Assembly: GCA_035540495.1 (NCBI GenBank)
Contig: DATLGL010000015.1
Location: forward strand, 62,001-126,000
DNA: 64,000 nt
Reading direction: 5' to 3'
Source of the DNA: DASVEG01 sp035540495
GTDB lineage: Bacteria; Actinomycetota; Acidimicrobiia; Acidimicrobiales; CADCTF01
Shown here: piece after piece, positions 28,120 to 37,425 of the stretch
Layout: every line of letters begins with the position of its first letter
Position numbering within the stretch: position 1 is the stretch's first letter
Program-made: the position numbers and the translations under genes
Notes under the pieces: generated by a model
Told to the model about the DNA's origin: nothing
The model's input: the letters and a program-made list of their open reading frames with translations, nothing else
Database searches by the model: none

Positions 28120-29697
28120 ATGACCGACGCCGTCGTCATCGGGGCTGGGCCGAACGGTCTCGTCGCCGCCAACCTCCTGGCCGATCGCGGGTGGAAGGTC
28201 GTCGTGCTCGAAGCCGAGGAACGGCCGGGCGGCGCGGTCAAGTCGAGCGAGCTCATCGAGCCCGGCTTCGTCAACGACGAGTTCAGCGCGTTCTATCCGC
28301 TCGCCGCGAGCTCGCCGATCGTCGCGACGCTTCACCTCGAGGACTACGGCCTGCGGTGGCGGCGATCGCCCTACGTCCTCGCGCACCCCTCCGCCGACGG
28401 CACGTGCCCGTTCGTGTCGATGAACCTCGACGAGACGAGCGAGACCCTCAACCGGCTCACCCCCGGCGACGGCGACTCGTGGATCCGGCTCTTCGAGTTC
28501 TACCGGCGCGTGCGAGAAGGGATCCTCTGGTCGCTGCTCTCCCCCTTCCCACCGGTGAAGGGCGCGGTGTCACTGGTGCGGGCGCTGCGCCCTTCGGAGC
28601 TCCTCCGCTTCGCCCGCTTCGCCACGCTGCCGGTTCGACGCCTGTGCGAGGAGGAGTTCGACGGCGACCCCGCCAGCCGCCTTCTGGCCGGCAACGCGCT
28701 GCACGCCGACTTCGGGCCCGAGACCGCGATCGGTGGGTTCTTCGGCTGGATCCTCATGGCGATGGCGCAGGACGAGGGCTTCCCTGTCCCGGAGGGCGGC
28801 GCGGGCAAGCTCATCGAGGCGCTGCAGAAGCGACTCGAGCACCGCGGAGGCGAAGTCCGCTGCAACACCCCGGTCGAGCGGATCATCGTCCGCAACGGTG
28901 AGGCGGTCGCCGTGGTCACCGCCGACGGCACGCAGATCGACGTCGACAAGGCCCTCGTCGCCGACATCGCCGCGCCGATGCTCTACCAGGACCTGATCGG
29001 CGAGGAGCACCTGCCTCCTCGCCTGGTGAAGGACCTCGACAAGTTCCACTGGGACTGGGCGACCGTGAAGGTCGACTGGACCCTCGACGGACCGATCCCC
29101 TGGGAACACGAGGCGGCGCGCAAGTCGGGAACGGTGCACCTCACCGACAGCCTCGACCAGCTGACGATGACGATGGCCCAGATGGCGACGGGTCACATCC
29201 CCGAGCGGCCGTTCCTCGTGCTCGGCCAGCAGTCGATGACCGATCCGACCCGTGCACCGGCGGGCAAGGAGACCGCGTGGGCGTACACCCACGTCCCGCA
29301 CGACATCAAGGGCGACGCGGGCGGCGACCTCACCGGATCGTTCGACGCGGCCGAGACCGAGACGTTCGTGAAGCGGATGGAGGACGAGATCGAGCGCAAG
29401 GCGCCGGGGTTCAAGGCGCTGATCCGCGGTCGGCACGTGTTCACTCCGTCCGGCATCGAGAGCGCGAACCAGGCGTTGCTCAACGGTGCGCTCAACGGCG
29501 GCACCGCGCAGCTCCATCAGCAGCTCGTGTTCCGCCCCACGCCGGGGCTCGGCCGTCCGGAGACGCCGATCAAGAAGCTCTTCCTCGGATCGTCGTCGGC
29601 CCATCCGGGCGGCGGCGTCCACGGGGCACCAGGATCGAACGCCGCCCGCGCCGCGTGGGCGGCCCACGTCCGGCGCAAGGTCGGTCTGCCGAAGTGA
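28120..29697 (+). CDS. FAD-dependent amine-oxidase/phytoene-desaturase-type oxidoreductase
   Basis: This 525-residue flavoprotein is of the CrtI/PYROXD2 type. The N-terminal dinucleotide-binding motif is VIGAGPNGLVAANLLADRG, followed by the VLEAEERPGG segment typical of phytoene desaturase-like enzymes; the C-terminus ends in GSSSAHPGGGVHGAPGSNAA, the second FAD contact. Carotenoid genes are absent nearby, and the sequence fits the actinobacterial PYROXD2-like branch of unknown substrate. The next gene's GTG overlaps its stop (GTGA), and the TauE gene follows similarly, giving a three-gene coupled unit. Confidence 0.9.
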   Translation: MTDAVVIGAGPNGLVAANLLADRGWKVVVLEAEERPGGAVKSSELIEPGFVNDEFSAFYPLAASSPIVATLHLEDYGLRWRRSPYVLAHPSADGTCPFVSMNLDETSETLNRLTPGDGDSWIRLFEFYRRVREGILWSLLSPFPPVKGAVSLVRALRPSELLRFARFATLPVRRLCEEEFDGDPASRLLAGNALHADFGPETAIGGFFGWILMAMAQDEGFPVPEGGAGKLIEALQKRLEHRGGEVRCNTPVERIIVRNGEAVAVVTADGTQIDVDKALVADIAAPMLYQDLIGEEHLPPRLVKDLDKFHWDWATVKVDWTLDGPIPWEHEAARKSGTVHLTDSLDQLTMTMAQMATGHIPERPFLVLGQQSMTDPTRAPAGKETAWAYTHVPHDIKGDAGGDLTGSFDAAETETFVKRMEDEIERKAPGFKALIRGRHVFTPSGIESANQALLNGALNGGTAQLHQQLVFRPTPGLGRPETPIKKLFLGSSSAHPGGGVHGAPGSNAARAAWAAHVRRKVGLPK

Positions 29698-30536
29698 GCG
29701 ACGTGGCGCCTGCCGGGCGTGTCGCCTGGTACGACCTCGCCGGTCATGCGTCGTCGCCGCCGTTGCTGATGGCGCACGCCACCGGGTTCCACGGGCGGAT
29801 GTTCGCCCCGGTGGCCGCGGCGTTGTCGGCGCTCTACCGCTGCGTCGCGTTCGACGAACGTGGTCATGGCGACACGCCCGCGCCCGACGACGGCGTCTTC
29901 GACTGGCACGGCTTCGCCGCTGATGCCCTCGACGCGATCGATGCAGCGGGCCTGGAGCGACCGTTCGGCGTCGGCCACTCCGCGGGCGGCGCCGCGCTGT
30001 TGCTGGCGGAGATCGCTCGTCCGGGGACGTTCCGTGCGATCTACTGCTACGAGCCGATCGTGGCGCCGGTCGACGATCCGTCGCAGTTCGTCGGATCGCA
30101 GTCGAACCCCCTCGCCGCGTCGGCCCGGAAGCGGCGCGCCACGTTTCCCTCGAAGGACGAGGCGTACGAGAACTACGCGTCGAAGCCGCCGATGATGGGG
30201 TTCCATCCGGATGCGCTGCGGGCGTACGTCGACCACGGCTTCCGCGAGCTGCCCGGCGGCTCCGGGGTGACGCTCAAGTGCGACCCCGAACACGAGGCCC
30301 GCACCTACGAGATGGGGATGCGTCACGGCGCGTACTCGCGCTTCGGCGAGATCACGTGCCCGGTGACGATCGCGTGGGGATCGGAGACGACGACCTTCGG
30401 TCCCGACACCTTCGTCAAGCAAGCCGAGGCCCTCCCGCACGGGCGCACCGAACCGCTCGCCGGGCTCGGCCACTTCGGTCCGTTCGAGGACCCCGAGCGC
30501 ATCGCCGCGTCGGTGCGCAGAGCCTTCGCCGAGTGA
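29694..30536 (+). CDS. Alpha/beta hydrolase
   Basis: This 280-residue alpha/beta hydrolase has an oxyanion strand LLMAHATGFHG, nucleophile elbow VGHSAGGA (about residues 94-101), DERGHGD early, and a catalytic His in GLGHFGPFEDPE. The family includes esterases and epoxide- or meta-cleavage-product hydrolases; the substrate cannot be told. GTG 29694 is fixed by overlap with the previous TGA, and its own TGA overlaps the GTG of the TauE gene. Confidence 0.9.
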   Translation: MSDVAPAGRVAWYDLAGHASSPPLLMAHATGFHGRMFAPVAAALSALYRCVAFDERGHGDTPAPDDGVFDWHGFAADALDAIDAAGLERPFGVGHSAGGAALLLAEIARPGTFRAIYCYEPIVAPVDDPSQFVGSQSNPLAASARKRRATFPSKDEAYENYASKPPMMGFHPDALRAYVDHGFRELPGGSGVTLKCDPEHEARTYEMGMRHGAYSRFGEITCPVTIAWGSETTTFGPDTFVKQAEALPHGRTEPLAGLGHFGPFEDPERIAASVRRAFAE

Positions 30537-31234
30537 TCCCCGCGCTCGCGGTGGGCGCGGGCGCCATCGCCCAGTGGGTCAGCGGCATCGGCTTCTCGCT
30601 CGTGTGCGCGCCGATCCTCATCGCGAGCCTCGGCCCGCTCGAGGGTGTGAGGGTCGCGCTGGTGCTCTCGTCGATCCTCAACATCTCGCTCGTCGCCGGC
30701 CGACGGAACGACCTGTTGGTTCGCGAAGGCGCGCTCCTGCTCGTGCCCGCGATGGCGATCACGCCGTTCGTCGCGATGGCGGTGCGATCGGTGGACGCGC
30801 GGTGGCTGGCCGCCACGGCGGGCGTGCTCACGGTGCTGTCGGCCGCCGCGCTCCTCGTCGGGTGGCGCTGGCACCGTGGCCGTCACCCCGTCGGCGCCGT
30901 GGTCGCGGGCGCGCTCAGCGGCACGATGAACGTCATCGGGTCGATCGGCGGCCCCGCCCTCGCGCTCTACACCGTGAACGCCGACTGGCCCCCGCAGCGG
31001 ACGCGGCCGACGCTGCAGGTGATCTTCCTCCTGTCGAACGTGGTGGCCCTGGTCGCGCTCGGCCTTCCGCGTGCGTCGCATCTCGCCGGTCCGGCGGTCG
31101 GGCTCACTGGGGGCTGGATCGTCGGCCGCTGGCTCGATCCGAAGGTCCCCCACGACGTCGCGCGGGTCGCGACGCTGCTGGTCGCGGCCGGAGGAGGCGC
31201 CGCGGCCGTGCTCCGCGCCTGGTCAGGGGCGTAA
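30533..31234 (+). CDS. TauE/SafE family membrane transporter
   Basis: This 233-residue integral membrane protein has about seven or eight hydrophobic segments and the TauE/SafE pattern, with two inverted halves each containing a GxGxxxVxxP-like start (QWVSGIGFSLVCAPIL) and MNVIGSIGGPALALY in the second half. Relatives export sulfite, sulfoacetate or organic anions. It is translationally coupled to the hydrolase gene upstream. The exported substrate is unknown. Confidence 0.87.
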   Translation: MIPALAVGAGAIAQWVSGIGFSLVCAPILIASLGPLEGVRVALVLSSILNISLVAGRRNDLLVREGALLLVPAMAITPFVAMAVRSVDARWLAATAGVLTVLSAAALLVGWRWHRGRHPVGAVVAGALSGTMNVIGSIGGPALALYTVNADWPPQRTRPTLQVIFLLSNVVALVALGLPRASHLAGPAVGLTGGWIVGRWLDPKVPHDVARVATLLVAAGGGAAAVLRAWSGA

Positions 31235-31260
31235 ATCACATCGGTGTCACACCCGAGGCG

Positions 31261-31266
31261 TATCGT
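31261..31266 (+). promoter_or_regulatory. -10 element TATCGT, 7 bases before GTG 31274
   Basis: It supports GTG 31274, rather than GTG 31244, as the start of the nuclease gene. Confidence 0.45.
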
Positions 31267-31273
31267 TCGGAAC

Positions 31274-32134
31274 GTGAGCTTGCCGCTGCCCTCGTCCCTG
31301 AGCCCGTCGAAGGTCTCGTCGTTCAAGGACTGCGCGCTGGCCTTCCGCTTCTCCGCGATCGACAAGCTCCCGGAGCCGCCGTCGGCGCCGGCCACGAAGG
31401 GCACGCTCGTGCACCGGGCGCTCCAGCTGCTGTTCTGGGACGAACCACAGGGGCAGCGCACCGTCCAGGCCGCGCTGGCCAAGCTCGAGCAGGCCAAGGT
31501 CGAGATGGCGACCGATCCCGAGTTCGTCGGTCTCGGGCTCACCGACGACGAGGTGGCCGAGTTCCACGCCGATGCGGAGACGCTGGTGCGGCGCTACTTC
31601 GAGCTCGAAGACCCCAACGAGGTGCGGGTCATCGGCACCGAGCTCCTCATGTCGGTCCAGCTCGGATCGCTGCTGCTGCGGGGCATCATCGACCGCCTCG
31701 AGCTCGACGACGATGGCGAGCTCGTCGTCACCGACTACAAGACGGGTCGGGCCCCCGCCGTTCCGTACGAGAAGTCGAAGCTCGGCGGCGTGCACTTCTA
31801 CGCCTTCCTCTGCGAGAAGGTGCTCGGGCGCCGTCCGGCGCGTGTGCAGCTGCTCCACCTCCAGGAGCCGGTCGCGATCTCCACGGTTCCGTCGGAGCAG
31901 TCGATCCGGGCGATGGAGATGCGCACCCGTGCGATCTGGACGGCGGTCGAGCGGGCGTGCGTGACCGAAGACTTCCGGCCCCGCCCGAACCGGCTGTGCG
32001 ACTGGTGCTCGTTCAAGTCGCTGTGCCCGGCCTTCGGTGGTTCGGTCGATCTCGTGAGCCAGTTCAAGGTCGAGGCCCGCATGAGCGCGGCCGGCCAAGA
32101 GCCGCTCTTCGAGCCCGTGGCCGTCACCGCGTAG
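31274..32134 (+). CDS. RecB/Cas4-like PD-(D/E)XK nuclease with Fe-S cysteines
   Basis: This 286-residue stand-alone nuclease domain resembles the C-terminal part of RecB/AddB. It opens with LSPSKVSSFKDCALAFRF, the metal centre is LRGIIDRLELD followed by VVTDYKTGRAP (D...DxK), and LCDWCSFKSLCPAFGG gives three Cys which, with Cys in KDC, could hold a 4Fe-4S cluster as in Cas4 and AddB. No helicase or CRISPR genes adjoin. It probably acts in DNA repair with a helicase encoded elsewhere. The start is GTG 31274; GTG 31244 is an alternative. Confidence 0.88.
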   Translation: MSLPLPSSLSPSKVSSFKDCALAFRFSAIDKLPEPPSAPATKGTLVHRALQLLFWDEPQGQRTVQAALAKLEQAKVEMATDPEFVGLGLTDDEVAEFHADAETLVRRYFELEDPNEVRVIGTELLMSVQLGSLLLRGIIDRLELDDDGELVVTDYKTGRAPAVPYEKSKLGGVHFYAFLCEKVLGRRPARVQLLHLQEPVAISTVPSEQSIRAMEMRTRAIWTAVERACVTEDFRPRPNRLCDWCSFKSLCPAFGGSVDLVSQFKVEARMSAAGQEPLFEPVAVTA

Positions 32135-32137
32135 CGT
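32132..32137 (+). promoter_or_regulatory. -10 element TAGCGT, 10 bases before ATG 32148
   Basis: It overlaps the stop codon of the nuclease gene. Confidence 0.35.
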
Positions 32138-32147
32138 TCGCGGCGTC

Positions 32148-32708
32148 ATGCCGCTCGCCACGTTCAAGCTGCCGCCCAGCGTCGACGAGTTCGACAAGGC
32201 CGTCGACCGCTTCTTCGAGGAGCACCTGCGGGGCAAGCCGGGGCTCGACCGGCTCTTCTACGGCGCGTCGGCCCTCGGCGATCACGGCCTCATCTGGCTG
32301 ATCCTCGGGGCGTTGCGCGGGCTGCGCAGCGAGCACGACTGGCACGCTGCGGTGCGGGTCGGCCTCGGCGTCGGCATCGAGTCGGCGCTCGTCAACGGCG
32401 GGATCAAGTCGTTCTTCCGCCGGGAGCGACCGGCGTTCGAGGGCGTCCGGCCGATGAAGCTTCGCAAGCCGCGCACGAGCAGCTTCCCGAGCGGGCACGC
32501 GACCTCCGCGTTCACGGCCGCCGGGCTTCTCAGCGACGACGACGAGCTCTGGCCGCTGTACTACGCCATCGCCCTCGTCGTGGCCTGGAGTCGGGTCTAC
32601 GTGAAGATCCATCACGCGTCCGACGTCATCGCCGGGATCGCGATCGGCGCCGCCCTCGGCCGGATCGGCCGCAAGCTCAGGCCGCTGCCTCCTGCGCCGC
32701 CGCTGTGA
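32148..32708 (+). CDS. PAP2 superfamily phosphatase
   Basis: This 186-residue membrane phosphatase carries the three acid-phosphatase motifs in order: KSFFRRERP (about residues 86-94), SSFPSGHATSA (about 109-119) and SRVYVKIHHASDVIAG (about 146-161). Such enzymes dephosphorylate phosphatidic acid, diacylglycerol pyrophosphate or undecaprenyl pyrophosphate. Given the WS/DGAT gene 680 bases downstream, supply of diacylglycerol for storage lipid is a reasonable idea but not shown. Confidence 0.9.
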   Translation: MPLATFKLPPSVDEFDKAVDRFFEEHLRGKPGLDRLFYGASALGDHGLIWLILGALRGLRSEHDWHAAVRVGLGVGIESALVNGGIKSFFRRERPAFEGVRPMKLRKPRTSSFPSGHATSAFTAAGLLSDDDELWPLYYAIALVVAWSRVYVKIHHASDVIAGIAIGAALGRIGRKLRPLPPAPPL

Positions 32709-32749
32709 CGCGCGGAATTCCTCCCGTCGGTGGGTAGTTGTAACGACCT

Positions 32750-33352
32750 ATGAGCCTGTCGTTCGCCGTGTCCTGGGACTACCGCTGCCCGTTCGCCCGC
32801 AACGCGCACGAGCACCTCGTCGAGGGGCTGCGGGCGGGTGCGGACTGGAACGTCACGTTCGTGCCGTTCTCGCTGAACCAGGTCCACGTCGCCGAGGGCG
32901 ATCCCGACGTGTGGGACGACCCGACGAAGGCGCCGGCGCTTCTCGCCATGCAGCTCGGCATCGCGATCCGTGAGAAGCAGCCCGAGAAGTTCCTCGACGC
33001 TCACTGGGCGCTGTTCTCCGCGCGCCACGACGACGGCCTCGACATCCGGGAAGCCGACGTCCTTCGCGACGTCCTGACCCGTGCCGGCGTCGACGCGGAC
33101 GCCGCGTTCGCCGAGGTGGAAGACGGCTGGACGCTCGAAACGTTCCGGAAGGAGCACGAGGCCGCCGCAGCAGAGCACAAGGTGTGGGGCGTGCCGACGT
33201 TCATCAACGGAGGGCAGTCGGTCTTCGTGCGGCTGATGAACCGGCCGCGGGGCGACAGCGACCTCGCGATCTCGACGATCGAGCGGGTCGTCGACCTCGT
33301 GGGCGGCTGGCCGGAGCTCAACGAGTTCAAGCACACGTCGATCCCCCGGTAG
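32750..33352 (+). CDS. DsbA family thioredoxin-like protein (mycothiol-dependent nitroreductase-like)
   Basis: This 200-residue cytosolic DsbA-type protein has an active site WDYRCPFARNAHE that keeps one Cys of the CxxC (C-P-F-A), and cis-Pro in VWGVPTFI. The single-Cys site and length resemble mycobacterial Rv2466c, a mycothiol-dependent reductase, and the 2-hydroxychromene-2-carboxylate isomerase branch. A mycothiol-utilising role agrees with the mycothiol amidase gene elsewhere in the window. It has no signal peptide. Forty-one bases separate it from the phosphatase gene. Confidence 0.85.
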   Translation: MSLSFAVSWDYRCPFARNAHEHLVEGLRAGADWNVTFVPFSLNQVHVAEGDPDVWDDPTKAPALLAMQLGIAIREKQPEKFLDAHWALFSARHDDGLDIREADVLRDVLTRAGVDADAAFAEVEDGWTLETFRKEHEAAAAEHKVWGVPTFINGGQSVFVRLMNRPRGDSDLAISTIERVVDLVGGWPELNEFKHTSIPR

Positions 33353-33375
33353 GGCGGCACCCGAGCGGGCGAACG

Positions 33376-33381
33376 TAGGCT
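33376..33381 (+). promoter_or_regulatory. -10 element TAGGCT, 6 bases before ATG 33388
   Basis: It lies in the short gap after the DsbA-like gene. Confidence 0.5.
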
Positions 33382-33387
33382 CCTTCG

Positions 33388-34809
33388 ATGGCCGGCAACC
33401 CCCGCCCGCTCCGCTTCGAGCGCCGGATGTCCGACGCCGAGGCGCTGATGTGGAACGTCGAGAAGGACCCGAGCCTGCGCTCGACGTTCCTCAACGTCAC
33501 CTTCCTCGACGGGCCTCCGTCGTTCGAGGGGTTCCGGAAGCGCATCGAGCGCGCGGTCGAGGAGATCCCCCGCCTGCGCCAGCGCGTGGTGCCCGCCCCG
33601 GCGAGGCTCGCACCGCCGGAGTGGGTGGACGACCCCTCGTTCGACCTCGACTTCCACGTCCGCCAGGTCGCGCTGCCGCCTCCCGGCACCGACCGCGACC
33701 TGCTCGACCTCGCCGCCCTCCACTTCCAGGATCCGTTCGACCGGGCGCGCCCGCTCTGGCAGTTCACCATCGTCGAAGGCCTGCAGGACGGACGAGCGGT
33801 GCTGCTGGCCAAGATGCACCACACGATCACCGACGGCGTCGGCGGGGTGCGCCTGTCGGCGATGTTCATCGACCTCGAGCGTGACGCAGCCGATCCCGAG
33901 CCTCGCGCCCACGACCTCGAGAACGGCGCTCCGTTCGCCGACGTACCGGAAGGGATCGTCTCGTCCGTGGGCAAGTCGGTCGCCCACGAGCTGCGACGCC
34001 AGCTCGGCATCGGCCAGCGGACGGCGATGGCGCTCGTCGACACCGCGCTGCACCCGACGAAGGCCGCGTCGATGGCGACCGGCAGCGTCGAGATCGCCCG
34101 TTCGATGCTGCGCCAGCTGCTCGTGCTCGACGGCGCCCGGTCGCCGTTGTGGGCCGGTCGACGGTCGCTGCAGCGCCACTTCGAGGTCCTCACGGTCGAC
34201 CTCGAGAAGCTCAAGGCCCAAGCGAACGCGCTCGGCGGCAGCGTGAACGACGCGTTCGTCGCCTGCGTCGCCGGCGGAGCCGGTGCCTACCACCGGGAGA
34301 AGGGCGTCGAGATCGACGACCTCCGGGTGGCGATGCCGGTCAGCACGCGAGGCGACAAGAGCGCGGGCGGCAACGCGTTCGCACCGACGCGGTCGTTGCT
34401 GCCCGCGGGGACGAAGGATCCGGTGGAGCGCTTCGAGGCGATCCGGAGCCGCCTCGGCACGACGAAGAAGGAGCGGGCGGTCGACCTCACCGACTCCCTC
34501 GCCGGCGTGCTCAACAGCCTGCCGACGTCGGTCGTGGTGAACCTCGCCCGCCAGCAGGCGGAGACGGTCGACTTCGCCACGTCGAACGTGCGGGGCGCGC
34601 CGTGGGACCTGTTCATCGCGGGCGCCGAGATCCTCCACAACCACCCGATGGGTCCGACGGGCGGCACCGCGTTCAACGCGACGGTGCTGTCGTACCGGGG
34701 CAACCTCGACCTCGGCCTCAACATCGACACCGCTGCCGTCGACGACCCCGGCCTGCTCAAGGCTTGCATCGACGACTCGTTCCGGGAGTTCCTCTCGATC
34801 AAGGTCTGA
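33388..34809 (+). CDS. Wax ester synthase / diacylglycerol O-acyltransferase (second paralogue)
   Basis: This 473-residue acyltransferase has HHTITDG (about residues 142-148) as the catalytic HHxxxDG and an N-terminal start [19 protein letters not shown] parallel to the 8258 gene. The C-terminal [16 protein letters not shown] matches the family. Because the paralogues differ widely in the middle regions, they probably prefer different acyl acceptors. The stop is 14 bases from the convergent YbjN-like gene. Confidence 0.93.
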   Translation: MAGNPRPLRFERRMSDAEALMWNVEKDPSLRSTFLNVTFLDGPPSFEGFRKRIERAVEEIPRLRQRVVPAPARLAPPEWVDDPSFDLDFHVRQVALPPPGTDRDLLDLAALHFQDPFDRARPLWQFTIVEGLQDGRAVLLAKMHHTITDGVGGVRLSAMFIDLERDAADPEPRAHDLENGAPFADVPEGIVSSVGKSVAHELRRQLGIGQRTAMALVDTALHPTKAASMATGSVEIARSMLRQLLVLDGARSPLWAGRRSLQRHFEVLTVDLEKLKAQANALGGSVNDAFVACVAGGAGAYHREKGVEIDDLRVAMPVSTRGDKSAGGNAFAPTRSLLPAGTKDPVERFEAIRSRLGTTKKERAVDLTDSLAGVLNSLPTSVVVNLARQQAETVDFATSNVRGAPWDLFIAGAEILHNHPMGPTGGTAFNATVLSYRGNLDLGLNIDTAAVDDPGLLKACIDDSFREFLSIKV

Positions 34810-34823
34810 CCGGAGGCGGTGAG

Positions 34824-35678
34824 CTACAGGTAGCCGCCCTGGCCCGGCTTCGTCGGCGCCGCCTCCACCGCCGGAGTGGCGGGTCGCGCACCGCGGAACG
34901 TGCCGCCGAACATCGCCGCGATCTTCTCGTCCCATTCCGACGCGGTCGAGGCGACGACCGTGATGACGAACGACAGCTCGTCCCGGGTGACCTGGTCGCC
35001 GAGGAGCGTCTCGTCGAACCAGACCGAGCGATGGTCGGTGTCGATCGAGAAGCGGCCGAACGCCAGCGAGAAGTTCACGCGGGCGAGGAGCAGCCCGAGC
35101 TCGGGCGTGAGGTTGAGGTCGGCGTTCGTGATCGCGAACACCCGGATGATCGGAGGACGTCCGGGCGCGGCACGAGGCGCTACGAAGACCCGCATGCCGA
35201 GGAGGTCGAGGATGTAGTCGCCATCCGGATCCTTCGCGACCTCGCCGCCGTTGATCTCTTCGAGCACCGGCTCGATGAACGCCCGCATCGCCTCGAGCTT
35301 CGCGGCCGCGGCTCGTTCGTCTCGCAACGTGCCGTGCCGGATGTCGACCGGCGTCTCGGGTGCGACCGCGAGGACCTCCGTGAGCACGCGTTCGACGAGG
35401 TCGACGGCGGCGGCCGCACCCTCGACGGCGGGCGCAGCCCACGTCTCGCCGGTGTTCTCGAACGACAGCGTCGCCAGAGCCTGCTCCTGCGACTCGTCGA
35501 ACGGTGCCGCTGGATCACGCCCGGCGATCTCCACGACGTAGCTGGTGTCGTCCTCCCGACGCGCCTGGATCGCGTCGAACGGCGGCTGGGGCAGCCCGAC
35601 GATCACGAACCCGAGGGTGTCGAGGTGGCCGATCTGTGCTTCGAGGAACGCTCGCCTGGCCGCCGCTGGGTCGCTCAT
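34824..35678 (-). CDS. YbjN/secretion-chaperone-like protein (tentative)
   Basis: This 284-residue soluble protein has two halves. The C-terminal half (about residues 125-260) has [42 protein letters not shown] and [26 protein letters not shown], a pattern I associate with YbjN and CesT-like (TY-Chap) domains. The assignment is by pattern memory only. The N-terminal half (about 1-120) is unrecognised. It may be a stabilising chaperone; no secretion system is adjacent. It shares a 27-base divergent region with the SDR gene. Confidence 0.7.
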   Translation of the reverse strand: MSDPAAARRAFLEAQIGHLDTLGFVIVGLPQPPFDAIQARREDDTSYVVEIAGRDPAAPFDESQEQALATLSFENTGETWAAPAVEGAAAAVDLVERVLTEVLAVAPETPVDIRHGTLRDERAAAAKLEAMRAFIEPVLEEINGGEVAKDPDGDYILDLLGMRVFVAPRAAPGRPPIIRVFAITNADLNLTPELGLLLARVNFSLAFGRFSIDTDHRSVWFDETLLGDQVTRDELSFVITVVASTASEWDEKIAAMFGGTFRGARPATPAVEAAPTKPGQGGYL

Positions 35679-35705
35679 GGCACCGAGCCTGCCACCTGCC
35701 CACGT

Positions 35706-36479
35706 ATGGTCGTGCACGTGGAGCTGCAGGGGAAGGTCTGCGTCGTCACCGGCGGCGCCAGCGGCATCGGGAAGGCCCTCGCCGAGCGGTTCGCGACGGA
35801 GGGCGCAGCGGCCGTGATCGTGGCCGATCGCGACAAGAGCGGCGCCGAACGGGTGGCTTCGAGCATCGGCGACGTCGCTCGAGGCGTGCGGTGCGACGTG
35901 TCGGTCGAGACCGACGTCGTCGCCCTGATCGAGTCGACCGAAACGAACGACGGGCCGATCGACCTGTTCTGCTCGAACGCCGGCATCGCCACCTACGGCG
36001 GCCCGGAGACGTCGAACGACGACTGGCAGCAGATCTGGGACATCAACCTGATGGCTCATGTCTTCGCGGCGCGCCACCTCGTCCCCCGGATGCTCGAGCG
36101 TGGCGGCGGTTACCTCCTCAACACGGCGTCGGCGGCTGGCCTGCTGACGCAGATCGGATCGGCTCCGTACGCGGTCACCAAGCACGCCGCCGTGGCCTTC
36201 GCCGAGTGGCTCTCGGTCACCTACGGAGACCGGGGCATCAAGGTCTCTGCGCTGTGCCCGCAGGGCGTCCGCACGCCCATGCTCGGCGACGGCGGCGCCT
36301 TGCTCGGCCCTGGCGCGCTCGAGCCGGAAGACGTGGCCGAAGCCGTCGTCGCCGGCCTCCGCAGCGAGGAGTTCCTGATCCTCCCCCACCCCGAGGTGCG
36401 GGAGTACTTCCGGCGCAAGGGCGACGACTACGAGCGCTGGCTGCGCGGCATGCGCCGCCTGCAATCGCGCGTCACGTGA
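35706..36479 (+). CDS. SDR family NAD(P)-dependent oxidoreductase
   Basis: This classical short-chain dehydrogenase of 257 residues has [17 protein letters not shown] (cofactor loop), [10 protein letters not shown] (NNAG-like), the catalytic Ser in [15 protein letters not shown] (YxxxK) and PQGVRTPML. Acidic VADRDKS after the second strand favours NAD(H). In these genomes such enzymes often oxidise hydroxyacyl-CoA or sterols. ATG 35706 gives [10 protein letters not shown]; the GTG codons just downstream are possible alternatives. Its TGA overlaps the GTG of the QLELF protein. Confidence 0.92.
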   Translation: MVVHVELQGKVCVVTGGASGIGKALAERFATEGAAAVIVADRDKSGAERVASSIGDVARGVRCDVSVETDVVALIESTETNDGPIDLFCSNAGIATYGGPETSNDDWQQIWDINLMAHVFAARHLVPRMLERGGGYLLNTASAAGLLTQIGSAPYAVTKHAAVAFAEWLSVTYGDRGIKVSALCPQGVRTPMLGDGGALLGPGALEPEDVAEAVVAGLRSEEFLILPHPEVREYFRRKGDDYERWLRGMRRLQSRVT

Positions 36480-36736
36480 GCCTCGAGGTCGAGCGCCTCG
36501 GTGTCCGGGTGGGCGAGAAGGTGCGCTTCCTGCGCGCCGACCGCGTCCGCTGGCAGGACGGCGTGGTCGTCGGCGTCGAACGCGACGGCAGCCTCGGGAT
36601 CCGAGACACGAAGGGGGCGTCGAGAGCGGTGCCGCTCGGCGACGTGCTCGTGCGGGCCGAAGGTGTCCGAGGCGGGCGGCACTGGGAGCCCTTGCTCGAT
36701 CGGGCGGCTCGCACGGAGCAGCTCGAGCTCTTCTAG
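36476..36736 (+). CDS. Small KOW/SH3-like protein ending in a clamp-binding-like motif
   Basis: This 86-residue protein (GTG start in a GTGA overlap) has [23 protein letters not shown], which resembles a KOW or SH3-like beta barrel (residues 10-55). Its last six residues are EQLELF; QLELF fits the consensus of bacterial sliding-clamp-binding peptides (QL[SD]LF) and stands at the free C-terminus as in several clamp partners. I do not recognise the family. The final TAG shares the CTAG tetranucleotide with the stop of the convergent M23 gene. Confidence 0.78.
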   Translation: MSLEVERLGVRVGEKVRFLRADRVRWQDGVVVGVERDGSLGIRDTKGASRAVPLGDVLVRAEGVRGGRHWEPLLDRAARTEQLELF

Positions 36737-37362
36737 CGAGACGGCAGCCAGTCGCGGGGGTTGACCGGCGTGCCGCCCAGGCGCACCTCGAAGTGGAGGT
36801 GCGAGCCGGTGACGTTGCCGGTGGTGCCCATGGCGCCGATGTAGTCGCCTCGGTCGACGACCTCACCCGCACGCACCGCGATGCGCGAGAGGTGCGCGTA
36901 GAGGGTCGTGACGGCGTCGCTGTGGCGGATGAGCACCATCAGGCCGTACCCGCTGTAGCCGTCGGGCGCCGGTCCGGCCCACTCGACGACGCCCGCCCCG
37001 GCGGCGACGATCGGATCGCCGGTGTCGCCGTCGACGTCGACGCCGACGTGGCCACGACGCCCGCGGCGCTCGCCGTACCAACCCGAGAGCGGACCCGCGG
37101 CCGGCCAGCCGAGCGAGGGACGCTCGGCCGACCGAGACGCCGCGACGATGCCGTCACGGCGAAGGGCGGCCTGCTCTGCTGCTTCCTGAGCTCGAAACGC
37201 GCCGAGGCCCCAATCGCTCACGTCGGCGACCGGCGGCGGCGGAGCGAGGCCCACCGACGCGGCCGCGATCGGCACCGAGCCGAGCTCGACCGAGCGGGTC
37301 GGCCGCGCGTCGCTGCCGATCCCCAGGGTCACCACCATGCTGGCGGTGAGCCCTGCGACCAA
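36733..37362 (-). CDS. M23 family metallopeptidase
   Basis: This secreted LytM/M23 endopeptidase-type protein of 209 residues has a hydrophobic N-terminal segment (about residues 1-17) followed by a low-complexity linker. The C-terminal domain has GHVGVDVDGDTGDP (H and D zinc ligands), YAHLSRI and SHLHFEVRLGG (HxH ligand). Such enzymes cleave peptidoglycan cross-bridges, or act as scaffolds when degenerate; here zinc residues are intact. The start is uncertain: TTG 37362 is the earliest, ATG 37338 would shorten the signal segment. Confidence 0.88.
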   Translation of the reverse strand: MVAGLTASMVVTLGIGSDARPTRSVELGSVPIAAASVGLAPPPPVADVSDWGLGAFRAQEAAEQAALRRDGIVAASRSAERPSLGWPAAGPLSGWYGERRGRRGHVGVDVDGDTGDPIVAAGAGVVEWAGPAPDGYSGYGLMVLIRHSDAVTTLYAHLSRIAVRAGEVVDRGDYIGAMGTTGNVTGSHLHFEVRLGGTPVNPRDWLPSR

Positions 37363-37425
37363 GCCGGCGAGGGCGCGCAGGCACGCGCGCGTCGAGGGGA
37401 AGTTGAGACTTGGGATGGCGAAAGG

